Origin: Fimbriiglobus ruber
Lineage (GTDB): Bacteria; Planctomycetota; Planctomycetia; Gemmatales; Gemmataceae
NCBI RefSeq assembly: GCF_002197845.1
Contig: NZ_NIDE01000019.1
Span: 62,001 to 126,000 of the forward strand
Length of the DNA stretch: 64,000 nucleotides
Direction: 5' to 3'
Both the position numbers and the translations under genes were made by a program. Shown one piece after another: positions 48,695 to 57,734 of the stretch (position 1 is the stretch's first letter; every line of letters starts with the position of its first letter). The notes beneath the pieces are model-generated. The model searched no databases. It was not told where the DNA came from and saw only the letters and a program-made list of their open reading frames with translations.

Positions 48695-49086
48695 GATTAT
48701 TGTTAGATACACACACGGTACTGTGGTTCTATCTGGCTGACCCGCAGCTGACCGCGGCAGCCTCTGCGGCCGTCACGAACCCGGCGAACGAGAAATGGGT
48801 GAGCCCGGCAAGTTACTGGGAAGTCGCTATTAAAATCAGTACCGGGAAATACGTCATTTCCCAACCGTTCGAGGAGTTTTGGCGGAACGCCATCGATCTG
48901 AGTGCCTTTTTGATCCTCCCGATTCTTCCCAAGCATGCAGCCTTGGTGGCCGCATTGCCGTACCCGCCAAACAACCACCGCGACCCTTTCGACCGGTTGA
49001 TGGTCGCTCAGGCGTTGACCGAAGGTATGAGTGTCGTGAGTGCCGATCCGAAACTCGATGTGTATGGAATTACTCGCATCTGGTAG
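48691..49086 (+). CDS. vapC: PIN-domain toxin, VapC type (module 2)
   Basis: A 131-residue PIN-domain protein starting at GTG 48691. Active-site residues: Asp in MRLLLDTHTVLWFYL, Glu in YWEVAIK, Asp in HRDPFDRLMVAQA, Asp in VVSADPKLDVYGITRIW. It is paralogous to the toxin at 46593-46979 with the same ending pattern (YGxxRIW). It is an RNase neutralised by the antitoxin encoded just upstream. Confidence 0.9.
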   Translation: MRLLLDTHTVLWFYLADPQLTAAASAAVTNPANEKWVSPASYWEVAIKISTGKYVISQPFEEFWRNAIDLSAFLILPILPKHAALVAALPYPPNNHRDPFDRLMVAQALTEGMSVVSADPKLDVYGITRIW

Positions 49087-49135
49087 ACTGACGTAATTGA
49101 TTTTTCGAGACGCGGATTGTCGGGGTGGTAAAAAA

Positions 49136-49169
49136 GAGCGGCGGGGTGATTCCTATCACCCCGCCGCTC
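49136..49169 (-). terminator. Rho-independent terminator of the 49205-50818 gene
   Basis: A perfect 15-bp stem, GAGCGGCGGGGTGAT (49136-49150) with ATCACCCCGCCGCTC (49155-49169), loop TCCT. Read on the minus strand it is followed by a run of six T. It lies 35 bases beyond the stop of the minus-strand gene and also faces the end of toxin module 2. Confidence 0.9.
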
Positions 49170-49204
49170 GCGTTCAAAACGCTTCTTGTATGAAGCTGAC
49201 CCAA

Positions 49205-50818
49205 TCAGTTCTTTTTCTTGGCCTGATCCACCAGGATCGCCATCTTGAACCCTTTACCCTTCACATTGGCTCGGACGGCCAAGGAATCCCCGCCGGTCAA
49301 CTTGACCGTGACCGTGTCCTTACCCTCGGCGCCATCCCCGCCGAAAGCCTCAACGACCAGCTTTTTCACCTGGTCGGGCTTCAGGGCTTTGTCGTCGATC
49401 CCGAACATGCGCGCCAGAGACAATTCGCCTTCGGCCGGTTCGACCTTCGCGGGCTTGCTCTTCGCCGCGGTCTGTAGCAGCGACCCGTCGGCCTCAATGC
49501 TCAGCAAAATGAGCGCGTCACTCGTCCCCAGCCAGATGTTTTTCGTTCCGAATTTCTTCTCAATATCCTCGTTCGAGATTTCGATTTTGTGAATCGCCAC
49601 GTCGCCGGCTTTTTTCGCGTTGAGTTCGATCTGGGCCTTGTCGGCCGGAATGTGCGGTGCCAGTTCCTCCAACAACTTCGCGATGGCATTCCCGTCGGTC
49701 GTTTTCACGGCCGCCACGAGTTTAAGTTTTCCGTCCTCGTTCGGGCCGGTGACGGTCAGGCCGGCTTCGAACTTCCCCGCCTTAAGCGTCGGTGTTACGG
49801 CTTCCAGCACTTTCCGGGCGACATCCTTGTCCTTGGCCCCTTCAATCGCTTCCTCGATCAAGGCTTCGACGACCGGCTCCAGTTCTTTCTTGGAGTTCGG
49901 GGGCAGATCGAATTTGAGGCCGAGGGAAGCGAGCGGGTTTTTAACGGACCCGGCGACGGCCGCCGCCACACTGGACTGCGCGCCGATCGACGTGATCCAC
50001 TTCGCCAGCGTCGACCCTTCCTTGCCCGTGAAAATCACTTCCGCGGCAATGTCGTCGGATTTCGGGGTCACGGTGAGGCGAATGCCGAGGTCTTTTCCGT
50101 CCGCGAAAACGGTTTTGACGACCGACGTCAGCTGGTCCAAGGCCCAGACGCGGAGCTTCTTTTGAGCCGGGCTTTCGCCCGCGTCCTTTCGTGCCTTGGC
50201 GTCGTTCACCTTGAGCTCGAACTGGCCAAACACCGTCTTCTTCAGGTCGTCCGGCAGGCGGTCGAAGTGGACGAGGGCGGTGAGAATCGCGTCGTCCTTC
50301 TTCGAGAAAAACTCCTTCGGCGCGATCAATTTTTTCGGCGCGATCGCGGCGTCCGACTGGACCGTTATGTGGACGTATTCGTCCGCGAAGCGAAACAACA
50401 CCGGGACCGGAACATTTGGCACCTGGACCGTGTAGACCCCGTTCTCTTTTTTCGGGTCGAGGTTCAACTTGCCCGTCAGTAGATTCAGAAAGGCGGTCTC
50501 GTCCGCGATCGGAATCAGGACGACGATCGGGCTATCGACGACGTCCTTCGTGACGGACCCGTACAGCCCGATCGGCCGGGCCGGGTCGATGCCTTCGATC
50601 CCTTTCTTTTCGTCGGTAAATGCTTGAACGACGCCGACGAGTTGCTTCGCCTGTTCGGCCTGGTTGAGGACCCCGCCCAGGTAATCGAATTTGCCGACGA
50701 GATCGTTCACCGACCGGACCCGCACCTCAATAGTCGGGCCGGATTCCTGCGCGGCCGCCCGGCCGAGGGGCACGCACGCGGCGGTCGCCAGGGCGACCCA
50801 ACAGATCAGCTTTCGCAT
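49205..50818 (-). CDS. Exported protein of unknown function
   Basis: A 537-residue protein; the ATG at 50818 precedes the signal MRKLICWVALATAACVPLGR ending near AAAQ, while the frame further upstream is not signal-like. The mature protein is Lys/Asp-rich, with repeated beta-alpha units such as NGVYTVQVPNVPVPVLFRFA, ILTALVHFDRLPDDLKKTVF, ADGKDLGIRLTVTPKSDDI and FEAGLTVTGPNEDGKLKLVA. I recognise no named domain; I recall similar long exported proteins as hypothetical in Gemmataceae. It is monocistronic, with a clear terminator, and divergent from argH. Confidence 0.75.
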   Translation of the reverse strand: MRKLICWVALATAACVPLGRAAAQESGPTIEVRVRSVNDLVGKFDYLGGVLNQAEQAKQLVGVVQAFTDEKKGIEGIDPARPIGLYGSVTKDVVDSPIVVLIPIADETAFLNLLTGKLNLDPKKENGVYTVQVPNVPVPVLFRFADEYVHITVQSDAAIAPKKLIAPKEFFSKKDDAILTALVHFDRLPDDLKKTVFGQFELKVNDAKARKDAGESPAQKKLRVWALDQLTSVVKTVFADGKDLGIRLTVTPKSDDIAAEVIFTGKEGSTLAKWITSIGAQSSVAAAVAGSVKNPLASLGLKFDLPPNSKKELEPVVEALIEEAIEGAKDKDVARKVLEAVTPTLKAGKFEAGLTVTGPNEDGKLKLVAAVKTTDGNAIAKLLEELAPHIPADKAQIELNAKKAGDVAIHKIEISNEDIEKKFGTKNIWLGTSDALILLSIEADGSLLQTAAKSKPAKVEPAEGELSLARMFGIDDKALKPDQVKKLVVEAFGGDGAEGKDTVTVKLTGGDSLAVRANVKGKGFKMAILVDQAKKKN

Positions 50819-51009
50819 CGAGAGGTACTCCGGGTTTCGTCCCGTGATACGGGAGTGTCGTGGCCCGCACGCCGCGTCGGACCGGTAGGCAATATACCCG
50901 CCCCGGCCGCGTCCGGTGTCAGTGTCCGGCGCGGAATCCGGACGCGAACCCGCGCGGCCGATAAGACTACTCATAACTCCGAACGAGTGAACTCTGGAAG
51001 GCGTGAGCG

Positions 51010-52389
51010 ATGAGCCAGAAGACGTGGGGCGGGCGGTTCAGCGGGGACACGGACGCGCGGGTCGAGGCGTTCACCGAGTCGATCAGCATCGACAAACGGC
51101 TCTACCGGCACGACATCATCGCCAGCCAGGCGCACGCGCGCATGTTGGCCGAGGTCGGCCTGCTCGCGCCGGAGGAAGCCGACCGGATCGCGGCCACCCT
51201 GGACGAGATCGGGGCGGAGATCGAGGCCGGGAAGATGGAATACCGGATCGCCCTGGAAGACATCCACACGCACATCGAGCGTGCCCTCATCGCCCGCCTC
51301 GGGGACGTGGGCCGCAAACTCCACACCGCCCGCAGCCGGAACGATCAGGTCATCACCGACGTCAAGCTCTGGGTCCGGGACGCCATCGACGACCTCGACG
51401 GTTTGCTGGCGGACGTGCAGAAGTCCTTCATCGGCTCGGCCGAGCGCGAAGAGGGCGTGATGCTGCCGGGGTACACGCACCTCCAGCGGGCTCAGCCGGT
51501 TCTGGCGGCCCACTATTTCCTGGCCTACGTCGAGAAGTTTCAGCGGGACCGCGAGCGGCTAGCTGACTGCCGCAAGCGGGTGAACGTCCTTCCGCTCGGG
51601 ACCGCCGCCCTGGCCGGGAGTTCGCTCCCGATCGACCGGGAATCGGTCCGCGCGAAACTCGGCTTCGACAGTGTGGCTCGAAACAGCCTGGACGTGTCGA
51701 GCGACCGGGACTTCCTGATCGAGTTCGTGTTCGACCTGTCGATGATCGCCATCCACTTGAGCGGTTGGGCAGAGGAATGGGTGATCTGGTCGACGACCGA
51801 GTTCAATTTCCTCGAACTCCCGGACGCGTTCTGCACGGGTTCGAGCATCATGCCGCACAAGAAGAACCCGGATGTTCTCGAACTGACCCGCGGCAAGGCC
51901 GGTCGGGTCATCGGTAGCCTGCAACAGCTCCTGATCCTGGTAAAGGGGCTACCCCTCGCGTATAACCGCGACCTCCAGGAAGACAAGTGGTCGTTGTTCG
52001 ACGCCTTCGACACGGTGGCGGGGTGTTTATCGGTAGCCGCCCCGCTGGTCGCCCAGACCAAGTTGCGCCGCGAAGTGATCGCCGGGCGCCTGGAAGACGG
52101 CTTCCTGGACGCGACCACGCTGATGGAATTCTTCATCGCCCACGGCGTACCCATGCGGTCCGCACACGAGGCGGTCGGACGGTTAGTCAAGAAATGCGAA
52201 GAGGGCCGCACGCGGCTCGCCGACTTGCCCACGGCGGCGTTCGAGGAAGCCTGTCCGGGCTCGGGCGACAGGATCCGCTCCGTTCTCGGGGTGGCGAACG
52301 CCGTCGCCGCGTTCAAGAGCTACGGCTCGACCGCCCCGAGTGAAGTCGAAAGGCAGCTGCGGGAGTGGAAGAGCCGGATTGAGGGGTGA
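51010..52389 (+). CDS. argH: Argininosuccinate lyase
   Basis: A 459-residue enzyme starting at ATG 51010 after GGAAGG. Length and sequence match the family: [46 protein letters not shown]-type TYGYTHLQ (here [17 protein letters not shown]) and the signature loop [16 protein letters not shown], which carries the catalytic Ser. It cleaves argininosuccinate to arginine and fumarate, the last step of arginine synthesis. No other arg gene is adjacent; the aminotransferase at 29647 is far away and of a different type. It acts in the cytoplasm as a homotetramer. Confidence 0.97.
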   Translation: MSQKTWGGRFSGDTDARVEAFTESISIDKRLYRHDIIASQAHARMLAEVGLLAPEEADRIAATLDEIGAEIEAGKMEYRIALEDIHTHIERALIARLGDVGRKLHTARSRNDQVITDVKLWVRDAIDDLDGLLADVQKSFIGSAEREEGVMLPGYTHLQRAQPVLAAHYFLAYVEKFQRDRERLADCRKRVNVLPLGTAALAGSSLPIDRESVRAKLGFDSVARNSLDVSSDRDFLIEFVFDLSMIAIHLSGWAEEWVIWSTTEFNFLELPDAFCTGSSIMPHKKNPDVLELTRGKAGRVIGSLQQLLILVKGLPLAYNRDLQEDKWSLFDAFDTVAGCLSVAAPLVAQTKLRREVIAGRLEDGFLDATTLMEFFIAHGVPMRSAHEAVGRLVKKCEEGRTRLADLPTAAFEEACPGSGDRIRSVLGVANAVAAFKSYGSTAPSEVERQLREWKSRIEG

Positions 52390-52437
52390 ATCGATAGTGG
52401 CTTCCCCGAGCTTCGTCCTTCATACTGGAGTTGAACG

Positions 52438-52647
52438 ATGCTGTCGTCTGGTATCGCTTACCTTTTATGGTTTGGCTGGGTCGTTGGGTTCTGTGGCATT
52501 CACCGCTTCTACGCGGGTAAGCCGATAACGGGAATCATCTGGCTGCTTACCGTTGGCGTTTTCGGATTCGGTCAGTTGATCGATCTCTTGTTGATTCCCG
52601 GCATGATCGATGAAGCTAATCGCAAGCGGGGATATGGGCGTCCATAA
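52438..52647 (+). CDS. TM2-domain protein
   Basis: A 69-residue protein starting at ATG 52438 after GGAG. Two transmembrane helices ([20 protein letters not shown] and [20 protein letters not shown]) flank the short turn GKPITG. The motifs [19 protein letters not shown] and [16 protein letters not shown] are the TM2 signature. The role is unknown; TM2 proteins are common small membrane proteins. It follows argH by 48 bases and may be co-transcribed. Confidence 0.9.
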   Translation: MLSSGIAYLLWFGWVVGFCGIHRFYAGKPITGIIWLLTVGVFGFGQLIDLLLIPGMIDEANRKRGYGRP

Positions 52648-52695
52648 AGGTACAACCGAGCGCGGCTTTGGACCGAAGTACGATCGAGAGGTTCC

Positions 52696-53256
52696 ATGCA
52701 GACATTGAGCGCCGCCGACTTTGCATGGGACGGATCGGCATGGGAAGCGAGTACGCGCCTTTCCTGTTGGGGTGGCTTTCAGAGTCGCGGCGGGGCATAC
52801 GGAGCCCGCGATAATTCGCAGCCGTCCGATGGATCGGTTAGACTCGTTTACGCGCCAGAGGGACGAGACGCCGCGCCCATCCAAGATGCCGAAGTGGCGA
52901 TGGCTCGGTGGCCAATCGACCACGCTCAACAAATGCAAGAATGCCTTCTTGCCGCCCTGGTCGAACATTATGCGGGTATACGACCCAGGTACGCACAGTT
53001 CCTGGGAGCCCGGTACGACTCGGACATGCCGCCCGTGGGTGGCGGGATTGATTTTCGCCCGCTTTTGGGACTTCATACCATCTACGTTCATCAGGTGCAG
53101 AAGTCTGGCTTACCCTACGTTGGCTTCGAATTTGGTTGTTCTTGGGACATCGAACACGGGCTCGGCGTTCTTATGAACGGAACGCGGGTGGTGCAGATAA
53201 GTGGAGCAGACACCGCTTTTCTTCTTTGGATCGCCGAAGAAGACGCCGCGGGCTGA
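52696..53256 (+). CDS. DUF6985-like protein
   Basis: A 186-residue protein starting at ATG 52696 after AGAGG. It begins LSAADFAWDGSAWEASTRLS, with PYVGFEFGCSWDIEHGLGVL and a Gly-His-like end near TRVVQISGADTAF. This is the pattern I recall for DUF6985 proteins, which are often found near toxin or immunity genes; no toxin is visible nearby here. Cytoplasmic, no signal. Function unknown. It is a moderately confident family call. Confidence 0.7.
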   Translation: MQTLSAADFAWDGSAWEASTRLSCWGGFQSRGGAYGARDNSQPSDGSVRLVYAPEGRDAAPIQDAEVAMARWPIDHAQQMQECLLAALVEHYAGIRPRYAQFLGARYDSDMPPVGGGIDFRPLLGLHTIYVHQVQKSGLPYVGFEFGCSWDIEHGLGVLMNGTRVVQISGADTAFLLWIAEEDAAG

Positions 53257-53390
53257 ACCGTCCTCTCGGTCAGATGCCAGTTGAGGGCATCGCTGCAATC
53301 CCACAAGACCTCGCATAATATAACTTCACTCAGACTCGACACGCGGCTCGTAACGGGACCGCGCCGACAACCATTGTGGAAAGTGGATTC

Positions 53391-54674
53391 ATGGACCATT
53401 TTACCTACCGCGACCGCGTCCTCCATTGCGAAGACGTTCCTGTCCCGGAAATCGCCGAGAAGTACGGCACGCCGGTGTTCGTTTACAGTTCGGCAACGCT
53501 GTTACACCACCTGGCCTCGGTTCAACAGGCCTTCGCGTCGGCCGACCCGATCGTGGCGTATAGCATTAAAACGAACGGAAACCTCAGCATCTGCAAACTG
53601 ATGGCTGAGCACGGTTCGGGGTTCGACGTGACCTCGGGCGGTGAGTTGTATCGTGCCCTGAAGTCCGGCGGCACGGGGACCAAGATCGTGTACGCCGGGG
53701 TCGGGAAGACCGACGCCGAGATGAGGGATGGTTTGGAAAACGGCGTCTTTCTCTTCAACGTCGAAAGCGAGGAAGAACTCTACGCGCTCGGGGCGGTCGC
53801 GCAGTCGATGGGCAAGAAGGCGCCGGTCGCCCTGCGGGTGAACCCCGACCTGCCGCCCAAGACGCATGCCAAGACGGACACGAGCGTGAAGGGCGTGAAG
53901 TTCGGGCTCGACATTGAAGGCGTGTTGGAAGTGTCCGCCAAGGCCGTCGGGCACCCGGGCCTGGCGATCGTCGGGTTGCACATGCACCTCGGCTCGCCGA
54001 TCCTCTCGGCCGACCCGTACCGGGCCGGGGCCGCCAAGGCGGTCGCGCTCATCAAGGAGTTCCGCAAGCAGGGGCACGACATCCAGTATTTGAACATGGG
54101 CGGCGGCTTCGGCATCCACTACCGGAAGCAGGAAGCCCTCCCGGCTAGCGCCTTCGCCGAAGCGATCCTGCCGGCGGTCCGGGAAGTGGGCTGCAAGCTC
54201 GTGTTGGAGCCGGGCCGGTTCATCGTGGGCAACGCAGGCGTGCTGGTCAGCCGGGTGCTGTTCAACAAGGACACCGGCGGCAAGCACTACCTGATTCAAG
54301 ACGCGGCGATGAACGACCTCATCCGCCCGACCCTCTACGACTCGTTCCACCGCGTCTGGCCGGTCGCGCCGAAGGCAGGGGTACCCGAGCGGCCGGAGGA
54401 TTACGAAGCGGAGATCCCCGGCACCGTCAAGCAAGACGTGGTCGGGCCGGTGTGCGAATCCGGGGACTTCCTGGCGAAGGGGCGTAACCTGCCGCCGCTC
54501 GTCCGGGGCGACCTGCTCGCGGTTTTCAGCGCCGGGGCATACGGGATGGCGATGTCGTCTAACTACAACAGCCGGCTCCGGGCGGCCGAAGTCCTCGTTA
54601 CGGCCCGCACGCACCGATTGATCCGGCGCCGCGAAACATTCCGTGACCTCGTTGCGTGCGAAGAGGATTGCTAA
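53391..54674 (+). CDS. lysA: Diaminopimelate decarboxylase
   Basis: A 427-residue enzyme. I chose ATG 53391, where MDHFTYRDRVLHCEDVPVPE begins; an in-frame GTG at 53376 would add five residues. PLP-binding Lys in VAYSIKTNGNLSI; FDVTSGGEL; HMHLGSPI; the PLP phosphate-binding loop NMGGGFGIHY; EPGRFIVGNAGVL; and the catalytic-Cys segment CESGDFLAKGRNLP. It decarboxylates meso-diaminopimelate to lysine. It is in a gene group with small unrelated genes rather than a lysine operon. Confidence 0.96.
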   Translation: MDHFTYRDRVLHCEDVPVPEIAEKYGTPVFVYSSATLLHHLASVQQAFASADPIVAYSIKTNGNLSICKLMAEHGSGFDVTSGGELYRALKSGGTGTKIVYAGVGKTDAEMRDGLENGVFLFNVESEEELYALGAVAQSMGKKAPVALRVNPDLPPKTHAKTDTSVKGVKFGLDIEGVLEVSAKAVGHPGLAIVGLHMHLGSPILSADPYRAGAAKAVALIKEFRKQGHDIQYLNMGGGFGIHYRKQEALPASAFAEAILPAVREVGCKLVLEPGRFIVGNAGVLVSRVLFNKDTGGKHYLIQDAAMNDLIRPTLYDSFHRVWPVAPKAGVPERPEDYEAEIPGTVKQDVVGPVCESGDFLAKGRNLPPLVRGDLLAVFSAGAYGMAMSSNYNSRLRAAEVLVTARTHRLIRRRETFRDLVACEEDC

Positions 54675-54791
54675 CTGGTCGACGCCCGCGCACAATCAAT
54701 TTCATGAGACGCTCAGGGCCGGACCCTCATCCGGCCCGCCGCGCCCATTTCTCCGGCACCATTGATACGACCGCTACTGGAGGAGAATACG

Positions 54792-57677
54792 GTGGGACTG
54801 CGCACAACGACCCTCGCGCTGACCTGGGCCGTCTGCGGCCTCGCCTGCGCTCCCCTGGCCGCTCAGCCGCCGGCCGCGCCCCGACCGGGGGCCGGCGACG
54901 CGCCGAAGACGCCGGCAGAAATATTCCGGGCCGCCCGCGACCACATCCGCGAGGGGCGGTTCGATGTGGCCGCGGAAGCCCTCAAAGCGTTTCTCGCCGC
55001 GACGGCCAACTCCGACGCGGATTTGCTAAAGCTTCAGGAAAACGAGCCGACCGTCTTTTTGAAATTGCGGAACGTGCCCGTTTGGTCGGACGAGCCGCAA
55101 GCCCAGGCGGAGGCGAAAAAGACCGTCGAGGCGATCATCGCCCGGGCCGAAGAAGCGAATAAGAAGTTTTACCGAGACCCCAAGCGGATCGAGAAGTTCG
55201 TCCGGAACCTTGGGGCGACCTACGAAGAACGGGTCTACGCCGAAGACCAATTGAAAAAATCCGGCGACGCGGTCGTGCCGATCATGGTCGAGCTACTGCG
55301 CACGATCCCCGATTATGACACACGGACCGGCATCCTCGGGCTCATCACCAAGCTGGGTCGTGACACCGTCCCCGGCTTCCTGGCCGCGACCGACGGCCTC
55401 TCGGAAGACATCAAGCTCGGCATCTTCCGGGCGATCGCGAGCCGACCGGACGCCCTCGGTTTGACGACCGATGCGGATACCGATTTCGTCCCCTTCCTCT
55501 GGTACTACGCGTCGGCCCGCAACAACGACGCGCGGGCTCTCCAAGCGTTTTGCGCCGACTTGCTCGTCAAATTGATCGGCCCGAAGAGTGCCCAGCGGCC
55601 GGCGGAAGCCGAGTTGACCCGGATCGCGAGTACGTTCGTCGCCCGGACCGAGCGATTCCCCAGCGACCCGTTCAAACTCTGGACCTGGGACGCGGGCAAA
55701 CTGAACGTCGTCGAGAACACCGCCAACAAGTCGCAAGGTGAGGAATATTACGCGGTCCGCTACCTCCGTTGGGCGCTCGAACGGGACCAGAACTATATCC
55801 CGGCCCAGGAGCAATTCGTCACCCTGACGGTCGAACGGGCCGTGGAACGGGCTCGGTTCGGCGACCTCGCACAGGCCGACCCGAACCTCTACCGCGTCCT
55901 CTCGGCCGCCTCGTCGGACCTGCTCGTGGGCTTGCTCGACCGCGGGCTGACCGCCGGTCGCACGCCGCTCGTCCTCGGCCTGACGCAGATGCTCGCGTCG
56001 CGGTCCGATAAGCTTGCCGCTGCCGGCGCGGGGTCGGGTAAGCCGAGCGTTTTCGTTCGCGGACTGGATTACCCGGACCCCCGAGTCCAACTCGCGGCCG
56101 CGGTCGGCCTCCTGCGAGCGCCGATTCCCGCGACGCACGGGAAAACCGCACGTGTGATCGAAATCCTCCGCCGGGCCGCGGCGTCCGAGGCGCTGCCGCC
56201 GGAAGCCGGGAAGGAAGTGGGTCGCGCGTTGGTCGTCGACTCGAACGACATCCGCGCGAACAGACTGACGGACTACCTGCACCAGATCGGCTATCGCACC
56301 GAACGCCTGCTCAGTAGCCGGGAACTACTCCGGAGGGTAGCCGGGGCGTCGGATTTCGACCTCCTCGTGATCGACCGGCACGCCGTCAACCCGGAACTGC
56401 AGGATCTGCTCGTTCAACTTCGTGCGGACACGAACAACGCGCGGCGACCGGTCCTGGTGGTCGCGTCCACGGACAAGCCGAACCCGATTCCTTTGGTCAA
56501 CCAACTCCTCCGACTGGCATTACTCGTCGCGGCGACCGAAACGTCCGATATCAAAGTCCTTCCTCCGTTCGCCTTCGACCCGACCAAGCCGGACACCAAC
56601 CTCACGGAAGACCGGGCTCGCGTCCGCAAACTCCGGGATGCTCAACTGCAAGAACTGTTCGACCTCCGGTTGGCGCGACTCACGCGATTGGTTCATGCCG
56701 CCGACCTGCCCCAGTCCGACGACCTGCAGGGCCGCCTGACCCTGCGTCTGCCGCAACTGACCTATGCCGCCCTCGCGGCCGAATACCCGATCACGGCCGA
56801 CTCGGCGCCGGACATTGCGAAGCGCATTGAAACGCTCAACCAGGCGATCTTGAGCCAACCGAAACTGGCCCGCGGACTGCCGGGCGTCCAATCGGAGACC
56901 CTGGGCAAATTGATTGAAACGCTCTACGGCGCCCTCGACGCCGGCCGCCGGCAGCACTTTGAACAGATAGCGGCCCGAGTCAATGTGGAAGCTCTGGGCA
57001 TCCAACCAGCCACGTCGCGCGATCCCGAACTGGAAGAGCAGTTGGCGAAACTCGCCCGCTTTCTCCCGGGGCTGAAGGTCATCCCCGAGGCGTTTACCGT
57101 GGTCGGGCTGAGCGACGACATCGCGGCGGCCGCCCCCGACCCGGCCCAACTGCCCCGCGACCCGGCCGAAAAACGGAAGGCTGCGAAGATCGGGGTGGAA
57201 TGGCTCCGCCGCCTCGCGCTCGGCGAAGTGCCCGGCTACGACGTCCGCCCGGCCGAACCGGCTCTGCGGGAAGCCACCCGCGACGACGAACTGGCCGACG
57301 GCGCCCTCGACGCCCTCGCGAAGATCCAGACCGCCGAGGCGCAACAGGATATCTTGTCAGTCGCGTTGAACGTGACCCGACCGATCCCGATCCGCGTCAA
57401 AGCGGCAGACCGGGTCGTTCAGCACATTCAGACGTTCGGCAAGCTGATTCCGCCCAACCAGGCGCTGGGATTGTCCAAGGCCGCCGAGGAAGACGCGAAC
57501 ATCGAGATGAAAGCCCGGCTGCTCGTGATACAGGAATTGATTGTCGGCAAGCCGGGCGATCTCGGGGCGTTGATTTCCAAGTACCCCGTGCCCGCCCCGC
57601 AGGTCATGCCGGCGGCACCCATGCCCAAAGACCCCGCAGCCGCACCACAGCCGGCGCCGGTCGAGAAGGATAAGTAA
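54792..57677 (+). CDS. Large exported protein with alpha-helical repeats and a receiver-like segment
   Basis: A 961-residue protein starting at GTG 54792, seven bases after GGAGGAG; this start directly precedes the export signal GLRTTTLALTWAVCGLACAP. The body is Arg/Ala/Leu-rich helical repeats of HEAT-like appearance (GLITKLGRDTVPGFLAATDG, ARVIEILRRAAASEALPPEA). At about residues 478-582 there is a segment resembling a receiver domain: VVDSNDIRANRL, GYRTERLL, FDLLVIDRHAVNPEL (Asp in the phospho-acceptor position) and PVLVVASTDKPN. The usual acidic pair is only partly kept (DS), and the location after a signal peptide makes phosphorylation doubtful. I recognise no named family. Confidence 0.78.
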   Translation: MGLRTTTLALTWAVCGLACAPLAAQPPAAPRPGAGDAPKTPAEIFRAARDHIREGRFDVAAEALKAFLAATANSDADLLKLQENEPTVFLKLRNVPVWSDEPQAQAEAKKTVEAIIARAEEANKKFYRDPKRIEKFVRNLGATYEERVYAEDQLKKSGDAVVPIMVELLRTIPDYDTRTGILGLITKLGRDTVPGFLAATDGLSEDIKLGIFRAIASRPDALGLTTDADTDFVPFLWYYASARNNDARALQAFCADLLVKLIGPKSAQRPAEAELTRIASTFVARTERFPSDPFKLWTWDAGKLNVVENTANKSQGEEYYAVRYLRWALERDQNYIPAQEQFVTLTVERAVERARFGDLAQADPNLYRVLSAASSDLLVGLLDRGLTAGRTPLVLGLTQMLASRSDKLAAAGAGSGKPSVFVRGLDYPDPRVQLAAAVGLLRAPIPATHGKTARVIEILRRAAASEALPPEAGKEVGRALVVDSNDIRANRLTDYLHQIGYRTERLLSSRELLRRVAGASDFDLLVIDRHAVNPELQDLLVQLRADTNNARRPVLVVASTDKPNPIPLVNQLLRLALLVAATETSDIKVLPPFAFDPTKPDTNLTEDRARVRKLRDAQLQELFDLRLARLTRLVHAADLPQSDDLQGRLTLRLPQLTYAALAAEYPITADSAPDIAKRIETLNQAILSQPKLARGLPGVQSETLGKLIETLYGALDAGRRQHFEQIAARVNVEALGIQPATSRDPELEEQLAKLARFLPGLKVIPEAFTVVGLSDDIAAAAPDPAQLPRDPAEKRKAAKIGVEWLRRLALGEVPGYDVRPAEPALREATRDDELADGALDALAKIQTAEAQQDILSVALNVTRPIPIRVKAADRVVQHIQTFGKLIPPNQALGLSKAAEEDANIEMKARLLVIQELIVGKPGDLGALISKYPVPAPQVMPAAPMPKDPAAAPQPAPVEKDK

Positions 57678-57692
57678 GCGTGCATGCGACGG

Positions 57693-57730
57693 GAAGGGGG
57701 CGGGTGGCTTCAAGCCACCCGGCCCCCTTC
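57693..57730. terminator. Bidirectional terminator hairpin
   Basis: GAAGGGGGC-GGGTGGCTT pairs with AAGCCACCC-GGCCCCCTTC across 57693-57730, with a minimal loop. It lies between the convergent 961-residue protein gene and treS, 15 bases from the stop of the first, and is followed by GCTTTTA on the plus strand. Confidence 0.8.
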
Positions 57731-57734
57731 GCTT

